This document shows positions 19,101 through 26,188 of a DNA stretch of 64,000 bases, piece by piece. The stretch's first letter is position 1, and every line of letters begins with the position of its first letter. Under the pieces are notes generated by a model. It saw only the letters and a program-made list of their open reading frames with translations. It did not search any database and had not been told where the DNA came from. The position numbers and the translations under genes are program-made. The stretch is taken from positions 62,001 to 126,000 of the forward strand of contig NZ_BNBD01000008.1 in the NCBI RefSeq assembly GCF_014654785.1, read 5' to 3'. This stretch comes from Streptomyces mashuensis. GTDB taxonomy: Bacteria > Actinomycetota > Actinomycetes > Streptomycetales > Streptomycetaceae.

Positions 19101-22100
19101 TGTCCGGCGACGCCGGGCCCGGCCGCTTCCATGCCCGGCCCGTAGCCGGAGTGGGTCGCCCCGGCGAACACACCGGTCCGGCTGCCCTTCAGCGTCGTGG
19201 GGTCGATGCCGGCGCGCTCCAGCGCCTCCCACGTGACTTCCAGGAGGAGCCGCTGCTGCGGGTCCATGGCGAGGGCTTCGCGCGGGCTGATCCCGAAGAA
19301 CTCCGCGTCGAAGTCGGCCACGTCACGTATGAAGCCGCCTTGGTGGACGGAGGACGTCCCGGTCCGGTCCGGGTCCCCCGTGCCAAGGAGCGCCGTCAGG
19401 TCCCAGCCGCGGTCGTCGGGGAAGTCGCCGACGGCGTCGGTCCCGGTGTCGGCCACGTGCCAGAGGTCGTCGGGCGAGCACACCCCGCCGGGGAAGCGGC
19501 AGGCCATGCCGACGATGACGACGGGGTCGCCGGCGTCCGTCCGGTCCTGCGTTTCCGGCGTGGAGCCGGGGGTGGTCGTGCCCGCCTCGCGCCGGCGCTC
19601 GTCGACGGCGGCGGCCAGCGCTGCCGGGGTGGGGTGGTCGTAGAGGACGGTGCTCTCCAGATGCAGGCCGGTCGCGGTCGACAACCTGTCGCGCAGTTCG
19701 AGGGTCATGGCCGAGTCCAGGCCCATCTCGCGGAACGTCCGGCCGGGCCGCACATCGTCGGCCGCCCCGGAGCCCAGCACGACCGCCGTGAGGCTCCGGA
19801 CCAGGTCCAGCGTCGGCCTCCCGGTGACGGCCGGGGACGGGACCGGGTCCTGGTCGGGCACGGCGTCAGGCACCTGCTCCGTGGCCCCGGGCATCCCGGG
19901 CGGCCAGCAGGAGCGGCGCTGGAACGGGTACGTCGGCAGGTCGGTCAACGGTGCCGAAGCGGGCAGCAGCGCCGCCCAGTCCACCGCGACGCCGCGTACG
20001 TACGCTTCGGCCGCCGCCGTGAGGAACCGGCGACGGTCCCCGTGGCCGCGCCGCAGCGTGCTCAGCGCGGCGCCGTCCCCGCCATAGGTGTCGATCGCCT
20101 GCCGGATGCCCATGGACAGCACCGGGTGCGGGCTGATCTCCAGGAACGTCGAGTGGCCCGCCGTGAGGAGCTTCTCGACGGCCGGTCCGAACCGCACCGG
20201 TTCGCGTAGATTGCGGTACCAGTAGCCGGCGTCCAGCTCGGCTGTGTCGACCGGTTCGGCGGTGACGGTCGACCAGAACGGCACGCTGATGGGGCGGGGG
20301 GCGATTCCGGCGAGGACGGTGACCAGTTCCTCCCGTAGGTCCTCGACGTCCGCGCTGTGCGAGGCGTAGTCGATCCGAAGCCGTCGGGTCCGTACCTCCG
20401 GGCTTTCGCAGGCGTAGTGGGCGGCCAGCGTGTCGAGTGCGGCGGCGGGGCCCGAGACCACCGTCTGTGCGGGGCCGTTGACCACGGCGACCGACAGCGA
20501 GACGCCCAGCGCTGCCAGGTCCCGCTGCACCTGGCCGGCGGGGAGTTCGATCGCCAGCATCCCTCCGCCGCGGCCCGCGATCCGGTTCAGTACCTGGCTG
20601 CGCAGGGCGACGACCCGGGCGCCGTCCTGGAGCGAGAGGGCGCCCATGGCGGTGGCGGCGGCGATCTCGCCCTGCGAGTGGCCCACCACGGCGGCGGGCT
20701 GCACCCCGGCCGAGCGCCACAGCGCGGCAAGCGACACCATCACCGCCCACAACGCCGGCTGGACCACCTCGTCGGCTTCCAGCGGCGGCGCGCCGGGGGC
20801 ACTGCGCAGGACATCGATCAGTGACCAGTCCACGTACGGACGGAGAGCGTCGGCGCATTCGCGGAGGCGGCCGGCGAACACCGGGGAGGTGTCGATCAGG
20901 TCCGCTGCCATGCCCGGCCACTGCGAGCCCTGGCCGGGGAAGACGAAGACCGGGCTGACCGGGGGTCCGTCGTGGCAGCCCTCCACCACGGCCGGTGACG
21001 GCTGCCCGGCCGAGTGTGCCTCCAGTCCGGCGAGCAGGTCGTTCCGGCTGTCCGCGACGACGACGGCGCGGTGTTCGAACGTGGTGCGGGTGACGGCCAG
21101 CGAGCGGGCCACCGAGGCCGCGCCGAGCTCCGGGCGCGCCTGGAGGTGAGCGTGCAGCCGTGCGGTCTGGTCGCGCAGGGCGGGTGCGGTACGGGCCGAC
21201 AGAGCGCAGGGCAGGGTCTTGGCCCCGTCTTCGTCGCCGGCGGGGCACTCCGCGGTCTGCCAGTCGGAGAGGATCACGTGGCAGTTGGTGCCGCCGATCC
21301 CGAACGAGCTGACCCCGGCGACCAGCGGCCCGTCCGGCGAGGGCCAGGGCCGGGTGTCGGTGTTCACCTGGAGGTGCAGCTCGTCGAGCGGGATGCGCTC
21401 TCCGGGCGCGGAGTGGTTCAGGCTGGGTACGAGTTCGCGGGCGCTGATGCTCAGGACGGTCTTGATGAACCCGGCGATCCCGGCGGCGCCCTCCAGGTGG
21501 CCGATGTTCGTCTTCACCGATCCGACGAGGAGAGGGGCGTCCTCGGTACGGGCCGATCCCAACGCGGCACCGAGCGCGGCAGCCTCGACCGGGTCGCCGA
21601 CCGGTGTTCCCGACCCGTGCAGCTCGACGTAGCGGACCTCGCCCGGTGCGACGCCCGCGTCGGCGCAGGCGGCGAGGAGGAGCCGCTCCTGTGACGCACG
21701 GCCCGGCGTCGGGAGCGTCTGGGTCGCACCGTCGTTGTTCAGGGCACTGCCGCGGATGACGGCATGGATGCGGTCGCCGTCCCGGACGGCGGCTTCCAGG
21801 GGCTTGAGGACGACGATCCCGCCGCCTTCGCCGCGGACGTAGCCGTTCGCGCGTGCGTCGAAGGTGAAGCAGCGGCCGTCCGGCGAGAGGGTGCCGGCCC
21901 GTTCCAGGGCCAGGGTGCTCTGCGGCGCGAGGATCAGGTTCACGCCACCGGCCAGGGCCAGGTCGGACTCGCCGTTCCGCAGGCTTGTGCACGCCAGGTG
22001 CACGGCGGTCAGTGAGGACGACTGGCCGGTGTCGACCGTCAGGCTCGGTCCGTCGAGGTCGAGGGTGTAGGAGATCCGGTTGGCGATCACGCCGCGCTGC

Positions 22101-22528
22101 AGCCCGGTCAGCGTGTGTGCGGTGACCGCGTCGGGGCCCAGGCCGTGCAGCAGGGTCGCGAAGTCGTCGGCGATCGCGCCGAGGAACACGCCCGTCCGGC
22201 TGCCGGCGAGGTCGCCCGGCCGGGTCCTGGCGTCCTCGAGGGCCTCCCAGGCCAGTTCGAGGGCCAGCCGCTGCTGCGGGTCCATGGCGACGGCCTCGCG
22301 CTGCGAGATGCCGAAGAACCCGGGATCGAACCCGTCCACCTGGTCGAGGAATCCACCGCGTGCCGGCCCGCGGCCACCACGCCGGTCGGTGACCGCGTCA
22401 CCGCCGCTGCGCAGCAGGCGCCAGAACGCGGCCGGCCCGTCCGCTTGCGGAAACCGGCAGCCGATTCCGATGACCGCGACCGCGCGCGAAGGGAGATCAC
22501 GCGCGCCGTGAGCAGAAACGTCCGTCAT
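13163..22528 (-). CDS. Type I PKS: loading KSQ-AT-ACP plus module KS-AT-DH-ER-KR-ACP
   Basis: 3121 residues. The first KS has Gln169 in place of the active Cys (TGQSSS), the signature of a decarboxylating loading KS. AT1 has GHSQG (Ser618) and YASH at 721-724, predicting methylmalonyl; ACP Ser939. Module 1: KS Cys1174 with intact HGTGT and NIGH; AT Ser1621 with YASH at 1717-1720; DH His1930 (HALSGTVVVP) and Asp2093; ER with the AAGGVGMAAVQ nucleotide site near 2545; KR with TGGTGAIG, Tyr2874 and a VDD motif, so B-type; ACP Ser3042. It ends in an acidic docking tail (EELLDFIDREL) that suits the docking helix of the next protein. All domains look active, so the predicted intermediate is 2-methylpentanoyl-ACP from propionyl plus one methylmalonyl unit. 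It is the first gene of the cluster. Confidence 0.95.
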   Translation of the reverse strand: MTDVSAHGARDLPSRAVAVIGIGCRFPQADGPAAFWRLLRSGGDAVTDRRGGRGPARGGFLDQVDGFDPGFFGISQREAVAMDPQQRLALELAWEALEDARTRPGDLAGSRTGVFLGAIADDFATLLHGLGPDAVTAHTLTGLQRGVIANRISYTLDLDGPSLTVDTGQSSSLTAVHLACTSLRNGESDLALAGGVNLILAPQSTLALERAGTLSPDGRCFTFDARANGYVRGEGGGIVVLKPLEAAVRDGDRIHAVIRGSALNNDGATQTLPTPGRASQERLLLAACADAGVAPGEVRYVELHGSGTPVGDPVEAAALGAALGSARTEDAPLLVGSVKTNIGHLEGAAGIAGFIKTVLSISARELVPSLNHSAPGERIPLDELHLQVNTDTRPWPSPDGPLVAGVSSFGIGGTNCHVILSDWQTAECPAGDEDGAKTLPCALSARTAPALRDQTARLHAHLQARPELGAASVARSLAVTRTTFEHRAVVVADSRNDLLAGLEAHSAGQPSPAVVEGCHDGPPVSPVFVFPGQGSQWPGMAADLIDTSPVFAGRLRECADALRPYVDWSLIDVLRSAPGAPPLEADEVVQPALWAVMVSLAALWRSAGVQPAAVVGHSQGEIAAATAMGALSLQDGARVVALRSQVLNRIAGRGGGMLAIELPAGQVQRDLAALGVSLSVAVVNGPAQTVVSGPAAALDTLAAHYACESPEVRTRRLRIDYASHSADVEDLREELVTVLAGIAPRPISVPFWSTVTAEPVDTAELDAGYWYRNLREPVRFGPAVEKLLTAGHSTFLEISPHPVLSMGIRQAIDTYGGDGAALSTLRRGHGDRRRFLTAAAEAYVRGVAVDWAALLPASAPLTDLPTYPFQRRSCWPPGMPGATEQVPDAVPDQDPVPSPAVTGRPTLDLVRSLTAVVLGSGAADDVRPGRTFREMGLDSAMTLELRDRLSTATGLHLESTVLYDHPTPAALAAAVDERRREAGTTTPGSTPETQDRTDAGDPVVIVGMACRFPGGVCSPDDLWHVADTGTDAVGDFPDDRGWDLTALLGTGDPDRTGTSSVHQGGFIRDVADFDAEFFGISPREALAMDPQQRLLLEVTWEALERAGIDPTTLKGSRTGVFAGATHSGYGPGMEAAGPGVAGHLLTGTSASVISGRIAYVLGLNGPALTIDTACSSSLVALHQAVRAVRTGECSLALAGGVTVMATPGMFVEFSRQRGLAGDGRCKAFSARADGTGWAEGAGMLVIERLSDARRHGHPVLAVVAGSAINSDGASNGLSAPSGVAQQRVIADALADAGLTPQQVDAVEAHGTGTALGDPVEANALLAAYGRDRDRPLWLGSLKSNIGHAQAAAGVGGVIKMVQAIRNATLPATLHAGEPSPHVDWTAGSVALLDRARPWPDTGEPRRGGVSSFGISGTNAHVILAEPPTATAPAGPTTEHARPPVVPVVLSARTPDALRQQARTLAAGPLDPVAAAPALTTRASLDERAVVIARDRQEADRALTALARGETAPGLVTGRAAEPGRTVLVFPGQGGQWRGMASALAAESPVFAARLAACERALAPYVDWSLTTVLDKAPHPDPAAPLLDRIDVVQPALWAVMVSLAELWRSAGVVPDAVIGHSQGEIAAAVVAGALSLDDGARAVTLRSRLAAGLTGQGAMAAIPLPAEQVRERLGTLSIAAVNGPATTVVAGPPDAITGLVGTYRADGVDARVIPVTYASHCPAVEPVREQLLSGLATLTPRTGRIPLMSSVTAGWQEGSALDASYWYRNLRHTVRFHEAVDALITSGHTTFVEVGPHPVLTGSIRQILDEAGADGIVTGSLRRDDGDLRRFLTSAADAWAQGLPIAWEGLTGTAAGHADLLPALPTYPFQRRRYWLTSTGPGTAGPSGTDALGLAPAGHPLLGAAVDLGDGETVFTGRLSTRTHPWLADHALSGTVVVPGTAFLEMALHAGAKAGTARIEELTVVTPMELPEDGAVDLRVRVSDEDGNGLRTCRISGRATGGEWTEHATGALGPGPAAAPAPEPVAWPPAGATPVPPARTYEDLALQGYEYGPVFQGLRAAWRRDGEQFAEALLPEPEAAHAGAYHLHPALLDAALHNLIADADAAGREGRHEGQYVQPLRWRGVTVLGATGGRTSLRMHAVPAAEGRDGGVSLTSLTLLDASGEPVGVVESLELGPVAAGRTTDPTALARDSLFALTWEPLPDRTAGSPAGSPAGSPTGSPARPPAGQVPTPWAALDLDALAAAPPEHALVSCPAGEAGTDAATAARHAVHRTRDLLGRWLAEDRLAGSRLVLVTRGAVAARPGETVRDLAQAAVWGLVRTAQVEHPGRFALVDLAPDTPDTLGTGGTPGTAVVPAAALAPDENQTAVRHGTVLVPRLVPATNEPGLQLPEGAPAWRLDLPERGGTLTALEARPCPEAAAEPGPGHVRIAVRAAGLNFHDVLGALGMHPGDLGHPVDSGPLGLEGAGVVTATGPGVTGLATGDRVMGLFPAAFGTVAHADHRTLVKIPDGWSFTRAAAVPVAHMTALHALTELGGVTAGDPVLIHAAAGGVGMAAVQLARHLGAEVHATASPAKWPALRALGIDEDHLASSREPGFGTRFGSGGRRMAVVLNSLTGELVDESLRLLRPGGLLVELGRTGPRDPAEVAAAHPGARYEAFNLLQLPPEHLARLLNRVVELFAEGAFTWPAVTGMDVRHAPEAFGLLRQGTHVGKVVLTVPTALDPDGTVLVTGGTGAIGRALARHLITEHGARRLLLAGRRGGDAPGAARLASELNGLGAEVRFAAVDVADRDAVAALIEAVPGRHPLTAVVHAAGVVDDAPLTSLTAEQIDRVMRVKADGAWHLHELTAGHPLGAFILISSVMGTLGGAGQGGYTAANAFLDALARHRRAQGLPALALAWGLWDDPDGMMGALTPADRARFTRAGLVEMTPRHGLALLEAALRSPHAVLAPTRLDREILRDLGTDLPPVLRAVASTPGAGRPRQAPLRRRSRPLREELTGLTAADRAGVLADLIRTHMAAVLGSRPEAIPDDRPFGELGFDSLTSVEFRNRLSTATDLKLPLTLLFEAPTLPELVTFLDTELVPAGEAEPTTGAEADVTALVEAATAEELLDFIDRELSRS
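15867..15914. repeat. Four tandem 12-bp units in the DH-ER linker of the PKS
   Basis: GATCCGGTCGGT, two copies of GATCCGGCCGGT, then a degenerate fourth unit, coding on the minus strand for repeated AGSP/TGSP residues. The array lies in a Pro/Gly/Ser interdomain linker where length changes are tolerated. Confidence 0.85.
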
Positions 22529-22579
22529 TGATGCACCCCCGCGGTGGACCGGAAGATCAGGTGGATCAGGAGGTCGGAA

Positions 22580-22599
22580 GGTACCGGGGGTTCGGTAAC
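22580..22599. promoter_or_regulatory. Imperfect inverted repeat in the leader of the PKS operon
   Basis: GGTACCG (22580-22586) and CGGTAAC (22593-22599) pair with one mismatch around a 6-base spacer, about 50 bases upstream of the PKS start at 22528. The 185-base gap from 22529 to 22713 is the only place for the cluster promoter, and this is the best symmetric site in it. No clear -35/-10 pair was found, and no pathway-specific regulator gene sits beside the cluster. Confidence 0.3.
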
Positions 22600-22713
22600 T
22601 GCGGGGTCATCGACGGATCGCCAGGTCTCGGTGCCCGGCAGGGGGGGCAGGGCGGCACGGCCGCTTGTCTGCCGGCCGCGCCGGGACCGGCTCCTGTGGC
22701 GTTGGTGCGGTCT

Positions 22714-23523
22714 TCAGCCGGTGACCGCTTCGGTGCCCAGTGCGTTGAGCAGGTGGGCGAGCTCTGCCGGCGCCTCCAAGTGGGCCATGTGGCCCTGGCC
22801 GGGGAGTACGTGGACGTCGGCGTGGGGGACGTACTGGCGGACGTCGTCGAACGACGTTCCGTAAGGGGGTGTTCCCTGGTTGCGTTCGCCGACGATCAGG
22901 TCGACACGGCCGGCCTGTCGTGCCATCTCGTCGGGAAGCGGTGCCGTGTTCAGTGCGGCGAGTTCGGCGTGCGTCGGCATGCTCAGGCGTTGCAGGGTCG
23001 CCCAGGTGTGTCGGTCCGCTCGCAGGGCGTCGACATGGGCCGCGTCAAGGCCGGCGACCTGCCGGTTCACTATGTCGACGGTGGCGTCCCAATCCGAGGC
23101 GAGTTCGGCGGCCCTGAGGTCCGGCAGGGCATCTCTGCCGAACGGCCGCACGACCGGCTCGTAGGCGATCACCTGGCGCAGCGGGCGTTCGCCGGCGGCG
23201 AGCAAGGCGATCGATCCGCCGTAGCTCCAGCCGAAGACCGCCCGGGTGGCGGGGTACTCGTCGAGAACCGCACCGAGGTCCTCGACCTCCGTCCGTAACG
23301 AGTACGCGTGGGTCAACGGCCCCGACGGCGTGCGGCCTCGGCGGTTGACGACCGTCACCGACGGCCAGGCGTGGATGGCGGTCGCGACGTGCCGCCACGC
23401 GTGGGCGTCGCTCATCCCGCCCGGGACGACGACAAGCCCGGGGGCGTCCGGCTCGCCGTACACGTCGACCGTCACCCAACTGCCGTCACCGACCGGCACC
23501 TTATTGTGGATCGTTCGCTCCAT
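22714..23523 (-). CDS. Alpha/beta hydrolase
   Basis: 269 residues from ATG 23523; a CATAAT -10-like box ends 7 bases before it, which would make the transcript leaderless. An alternative GTG lies at 23499. The fold shows VVPGGMSDAHAWRHV for the oxyanion strand, the nucleophile elbow FGWSYGGS (Ser near residue 100), an Asp in the DLIVGERN region and the catalytic His in PGQGHMAHLE near residue 245. Substrate is unknown. It is transcribed divergently from a TetR regulator across a perfect 14-bp inverted repeat, so it is almost certainly that regulator's target. Probably a detoxifying esterase or lactonase. Confidence 0.85.
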   Translation of the reverse strand: MERTIHNKVPVGDGSWVTVDVYGEPDAPGLVVVPGGMSDAHAWRHVATAIHAWPSVTVVNRRGRTPSGPLTHAYSLRTEVEDLGAVLDEYPATRAVFGWSYGGSIALLAAGERPLRQVIAYEPVVRPFGRDALPDLRAAELASDWDATVDIVNRQVAGLDAAHVDALRADRHTWATLQRLSMPTHAELAALNTAPLPDEMARQAGRVDLIVGERNQGTPPYGTSFDDVRQYVPHADVHVLPGQGHMAHLEAPAELAHLLNALGTEAVTG

Positions 23524-23544
23524 AAAGCCATTATGGAGCGAACG
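23512..23544. promoter_or_regulatory. TetR-type operator: perfect 14-bp inverted repeat
   Basis: CGTTCGCTCCATAA (23512-23525) and its exact reverse complement TTATGGAGCGAACG (23531-23544) flank a 5-base spacer. The repeat spans both possible ATG starts of the divergent genes, so both frames read MERT at their first residues. -10-like hexamers are CATAAT (minus, 23530-23535) and TACAAT (plus, 23548-23553). Binding here would block both promoters. Confidence 0.8.
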
Positions 23545-23559
23545 CTCTACAATGCAAGG

Positions 23560-24189
23560 GTGCCCCGACCGACCCGTGGACGACCACGAGCCTTCGACCG
23601 TGACCGTGCGCTCCTCGACGCCGCCCGCCTCTTCTGGCGGTCCGGCTACTCCGGCACGTCGACCCGCACCCTCACCGCGACCCTCGGCCTCTCCACCTCC
23701 AGCCTCTACGCGGCCTTCGGCAGCAAGGCCGGGCTGTTCGAGGAAGCGGTGCGGACCTACGCGGAGCGTTACCGGGAGATCTACCGGCACGCCGTCGCGG
23801 AGAAGGACCTCCGGACGGTCGTCGAACGCGTCCTCGTCGACTCGGTCCACGAGTTCACCCAGCCGAGTGACGAGCATCCGGGCTGCCTTCTGAGCAGCGC
23901 CGCGATGACCGACAGCACGAGCACGCTCGACACCAGCGCCTACTACACCGAACTGCACGGGTGGAACGAGCGAACCCTCCGCACACGCATCGATCAAGCC
24001 GCCCAGGACGGGGAACTCGCCACCGGAACCGACACGGCGGCCCTGACCGGTCTCGTCCAGTCGGTCGTGCACGGCCTGTCGGCGCAGGCCGGTCTGGGCG
24101 CGGGGCGCGAGGAACTGCTCGCGACGGCACGGCTTGCCCATGAGCTGATCTGCGGGCGGCTCATGTCCAGCGGCAACAGCACGGTCTAG
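23560..24189 (+). CDS. TetR family transcriptional regulator
   Basis: 209 residues from GTG 23560, 6 bases after a TACAAT -10 box, giving the typical TetR N-terminus VPRPTRGRPRAFDRDRALLDAA split at its Gly/Arg-rich arm. ATG 23533, inside the palindrome, would add nine residues. The HTH covers about residues 22-62 (FWRSGYSGTSTRTLTATLGL then SSLYAAFGSKAGLFEEAV). The C-terminal part (HPGCLLSSAAMTDS, with ALTGLVQSVVHGLSAQA near the end) resembles the YcdC/AefR-like subgroup. It diverges from the alpha/beta hydrolase gene and probably represses both it and itself; the ligand is unknown. Confidence 0.9.
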   Translation: MPRPTRGRPRAFDRDRALLDAARLFWRSGYSGTSTRTLTATLGLSTSSLYAAFGSKAGLFEEAVRTYAERYREIYRHAVAEKDLRTVVERVLVDSVHEFTQPSDEHPGCLLSSAAMTDSTSTLDTSAYYTELHGWNERTLRTRIDQAAQDGELATGTDTAALTGLVQSVVHGLSAQAGLGAGREELLATARLAHELICGRLMSSGNSTV

Positions 24190-24248
24190 GCCTGTCAGGC
24201 GGATCAGGTGACCGTCTCGTCTTCAGGTCGTTGGCATGAGCGTGGAAC

Positions 24249-24460
24249 GGGGAGAGGGTGGACACCGCCCCACTGGCCCTGCTGATCACGCCGGGCCAGT
24301 GGGGCGACTCGACGATCTACAAGCGCAGGAACGAAGTCGAGCGGACGATCGACGCATTGAAGAACTCCGGGGCTGCCATGGCCACGAGGTTCGAAAGCGC
24401 AGCTTCATCTTCCACGGCACCGTCACCGTCGCCTCGATCCGACTTCGGCCCCGCCCATGA
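24249..24460 (+). pseudogene. Remnant of an IS5-type transposase
   Basis: The frame starting near 24258 encodes PLALLITPGQWGDS joined directly to TIYKRRNEVERTIDALKNS, two segments of DDE transposases of IS5-related actinobacterial elements that are normally separated by roughly 80 residues. A frameshift near 24390 then moves the match to another frame, encoding FIFHGTVTVASIRLRPRP, the usual C-terminus. So one internal deletion and one frameshift are visible, and no terminal inverted repeats were found. It occupies the gap between the TetR and DinB genes and is dead. Confidence 0.75.
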
Positions 24461-24472
24461 TCTCCGCCTGAC

Positions 24473-24979
24473 CTAGCCGCCGGTCGTGCCGTCGAGCATC
24501 TCGCGCAGGATGTCCAGGTGGCCGTTGTGGCGGGCGGTCTCCTCGGTGAGGTGGAGGAGGATCCAGCGCAGGTCGACGTGGATGCCGTTGCGGATGGTTC
24601 CCTTGGCCTGCGTGGCCAAGTCGTTCCCGGCGACCAGTGCTCGGTAGCGAGCGCTCTGTTCGGCGTATTCGTCGAGCAACTGAGTGAGCGGGAACTCGAC
24701 GGCGATACGCATCTCGCGGTCCGGGTCCTCCTCGGTCCAGGGGCCCCGGTCTTCCTCGCCGAGGAAGACCACTTGGAACCAGTAGTACTCGACCCAGCGG
24801 AGATGGTTGATCACTCCGCTCATGGTCATCAGCGGTGAGCCCGGCAGGAGCGCCTTGCGGGCGTTCTCCGCGGAGACGCCATCGCACTTGGCGCGGGCAG
24901 TGTCCCGTGCGTAGTCGAGAAACGTGGTGAGCTGGGTGCGCTCGTCCCACGCGGGCGGTGTGTCGTCGATTCTTGTCAT
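24473..24979 (-). CDS. DinB-family protein (DUF664)
   Basis: 168 residues from ATG 24979. The four-helix DinB fold shows TTFLDYARDTARAK, then MTMSGVINHLRWVEYYWF, with the first metal His in NHLRW near residue 59, and LHLTEETARHNGHLDILREM near the C-terminus with the remaining His ligands (HLTEETARHNGH). These are the conserved metal-binding histidines of DUF664 proteins. Members include mycothiol- or bacillithiol-dependent transferases, but the exact reaction cannot be assigned. It is tail-to-tail with the IS remnant. Confidence 0.9.
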   Translation of the reverse strand: MTRIDDTPPAWDERTQLTTFLDYARDTARAKCDGVSAENARKALLPGSPLMTMSGVINHLRWVEYYWFQVVFLGEEDRGPWTEEDPDREMRIAVEFPLTQLLDEYAEQSARYRALVAGNDLATQAKGTIRNGIHVDLRWILLHLTEETARHNGHLDILREMLDGTTGG

Positions 24980-25184
24980 CGCGCGAAGCGTCCCCGATCA
25001 CCGCGACGATGTCGAGGCATTTACGACGGACCCAACCTGCTCCACTCAGCTCCTTGTCCGGTGGGTCGCTGCAGCTGTTCAGCGCCGGTGGGCTGCCCGT
25101 CGTGATCCGTCGGACAGATCGCAGTCGGCCGCCGCGCCGAACGGGTTGTCGATGACGTACCGCCGGGCTGGTGGTGGCACGAGC

Positions 25185-25757
25185 TCAGGAAGCCGGTGGG
25201 GCGGCTGGTGTTGGGGGTGTCTTTCGGCGGGCGCGGTATGCGGCTGCTTTGATTTTGTTGCCGCAGGAGTCCATGCCGCACCACTGCCGGCGCATGCCCC
25301 GTGAGCGGTCGATGTAGATGCGGGTGCACTCCGGGTTGCCGCATTCCTTGAGCAAGGGCACGTCCGCGCCGCTCAGGAGCTCGATCGCGCGCCGTGCCAC
25401 CAGGGAGAGGGCTTCTTCCGGTGTGGCCTGCGTCCAGCGTCCGGACGGGGTGAGCTGGGGTGCTGCGGGTGGCTTGCGTGCCGCGTTGTTCAGTACGGCC
25501 AGTGCCGCCCTGTCGTACTCCGTCCCCAGGCGACGGGCGGTCACCAGTGCGTAGATGGCTTCCCTTACGGTCGTCGCCTGCGCGACATCGGCCTCGCGGC
25601 CGGGTGAGACCGCATCGACGAGGCCGGACTCCACGTACCAGGCGTTCAGCCTGTCGGGTGCCGTGAACATCTCGAAGCGCACCGAGCGACGTGCTCGTAG
25701 TGTCGCGGCGAAGTCGAGTGCCGGGTCTCCGCACACGAAGACGTGGTCGAGGTTCAC
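25185..25757 (-). CDS. CGNR zinc-finger (ABATE-domain) protein, putative regulator
   Basis: 190 residues from GTG 25757. The N-terminal ABATE domain (DHVFVCGDPALDFAATL then RLNAWYVESGLVD) is followed by a C-terminal CGNR zinc finger with ECGNPECTRIYIDRS, QWCGMDSCGNK and KAAAYRAR, which provides two Cys pairs for zinc and a basic helix. The family is thought to act in stress-linked transcription control, but targets are unknown. The 205-base gap upstream of DinB (24980-25184) holds nothing I can identify. Confidence 0.9.
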   Translation of the reverse strand: MNLDHVFVCGDPALDFAATLRARRSVRFEMFTAPDRLNAWYVESGLVDAVSPGREADVAQATTVREAIYALVTARRLGTEYDRAALAVLNNAARKPPAAPQLTPSGRWTQATPEEALSLVARRAIELLSGADVPLLKECGNPECTRIYIDRSRGMRRQWCGMDSCGNKIKAAAYRARRKTPPTPAAPPAS

Positions 25758-25813
25758 GTCACCATTCTGGTGGGTGACGGCGGAGCCCGGCAAGATCGGT
25801 CGGCCGGCTGGAG

Positions 25814-26008
25814 TCAGAGGCCCAGGTCGGCGGCGAGGCAGGAGAAGGACGTCCACGAGCGGGCGGGGTCGTGGGCGTGGCGCGCCGGGTCCTGCACCGT
25901 GGCGGCCTTCTCCTCCGTCAGGTCCTCGTGGCGTATGCGTTCGGGCAGCTTGCCGAAGCGTGCGCGGCGTGCCGCCGCGGCGCTTTCCTCGGTGGTCCGG
26001 TGTTCCAT
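25814..26008 (-). CDS. Small conserved hypothetical protein, 64 residues
   Basis: ATG 26008 follows a GGAG site. The sequence contains AAAARRARFGKLPERIRHED, a pattern I recognise in small Streptomyces proteins of unknown role, then a short acidic/Ala region and a C-terminal SWTSFSCLAADLGL. No signal peptide or membrane segment. It lies 56 bases upstream of the CGNR gene on the same strand. A small cytoplasmic protein; function unknown. Confidence 0.6.
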   Translation of the reverse strand: MEHRTTEESAAAARRARFGKLPERIRHEDLTEEKAATVQDPARHAHDPARSWTSFSCLAADLGL

Positions 26009-26188
26009 GGCGAGCTCCGTTCGGTGTCGTGGGTGGTGCCGGAGTCCGGAGTCGGGGGGTCCACATCGGCGGCTGCCCGGGGGAAGGCGGCGTTCGTGTG
26101 CGCCGGATGCTGCGACGACTCTGACTGTCGCACATGGTTCGTCACCGGTCCAGGCGGTGACGTACGTTTTGTGGGCGGCGGGAGCCGG

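Noticed and set aside
16388..20209. A 1273-codon plus-strand open frame through the PKS gene
   Set aside because: It is the antisense of well-conserved KS, AT and DH domains and has no domain of its own; long open antisense frames are expected at this GC content.
22529..22713. A small regulator or RiPP gene in the gap upstream of the PKS
   Set aside because: No frame has a ribosome site and plausible composition; only an imperfect inverted repeat was seen.
22714..24141. A longer minus-strand frame for the hydrolase, starting inside the TetR gene
   Set aside because: Hydrolase homology begins after 23523 and a promoter/operator lies there, so the extension is antisense to TetR.
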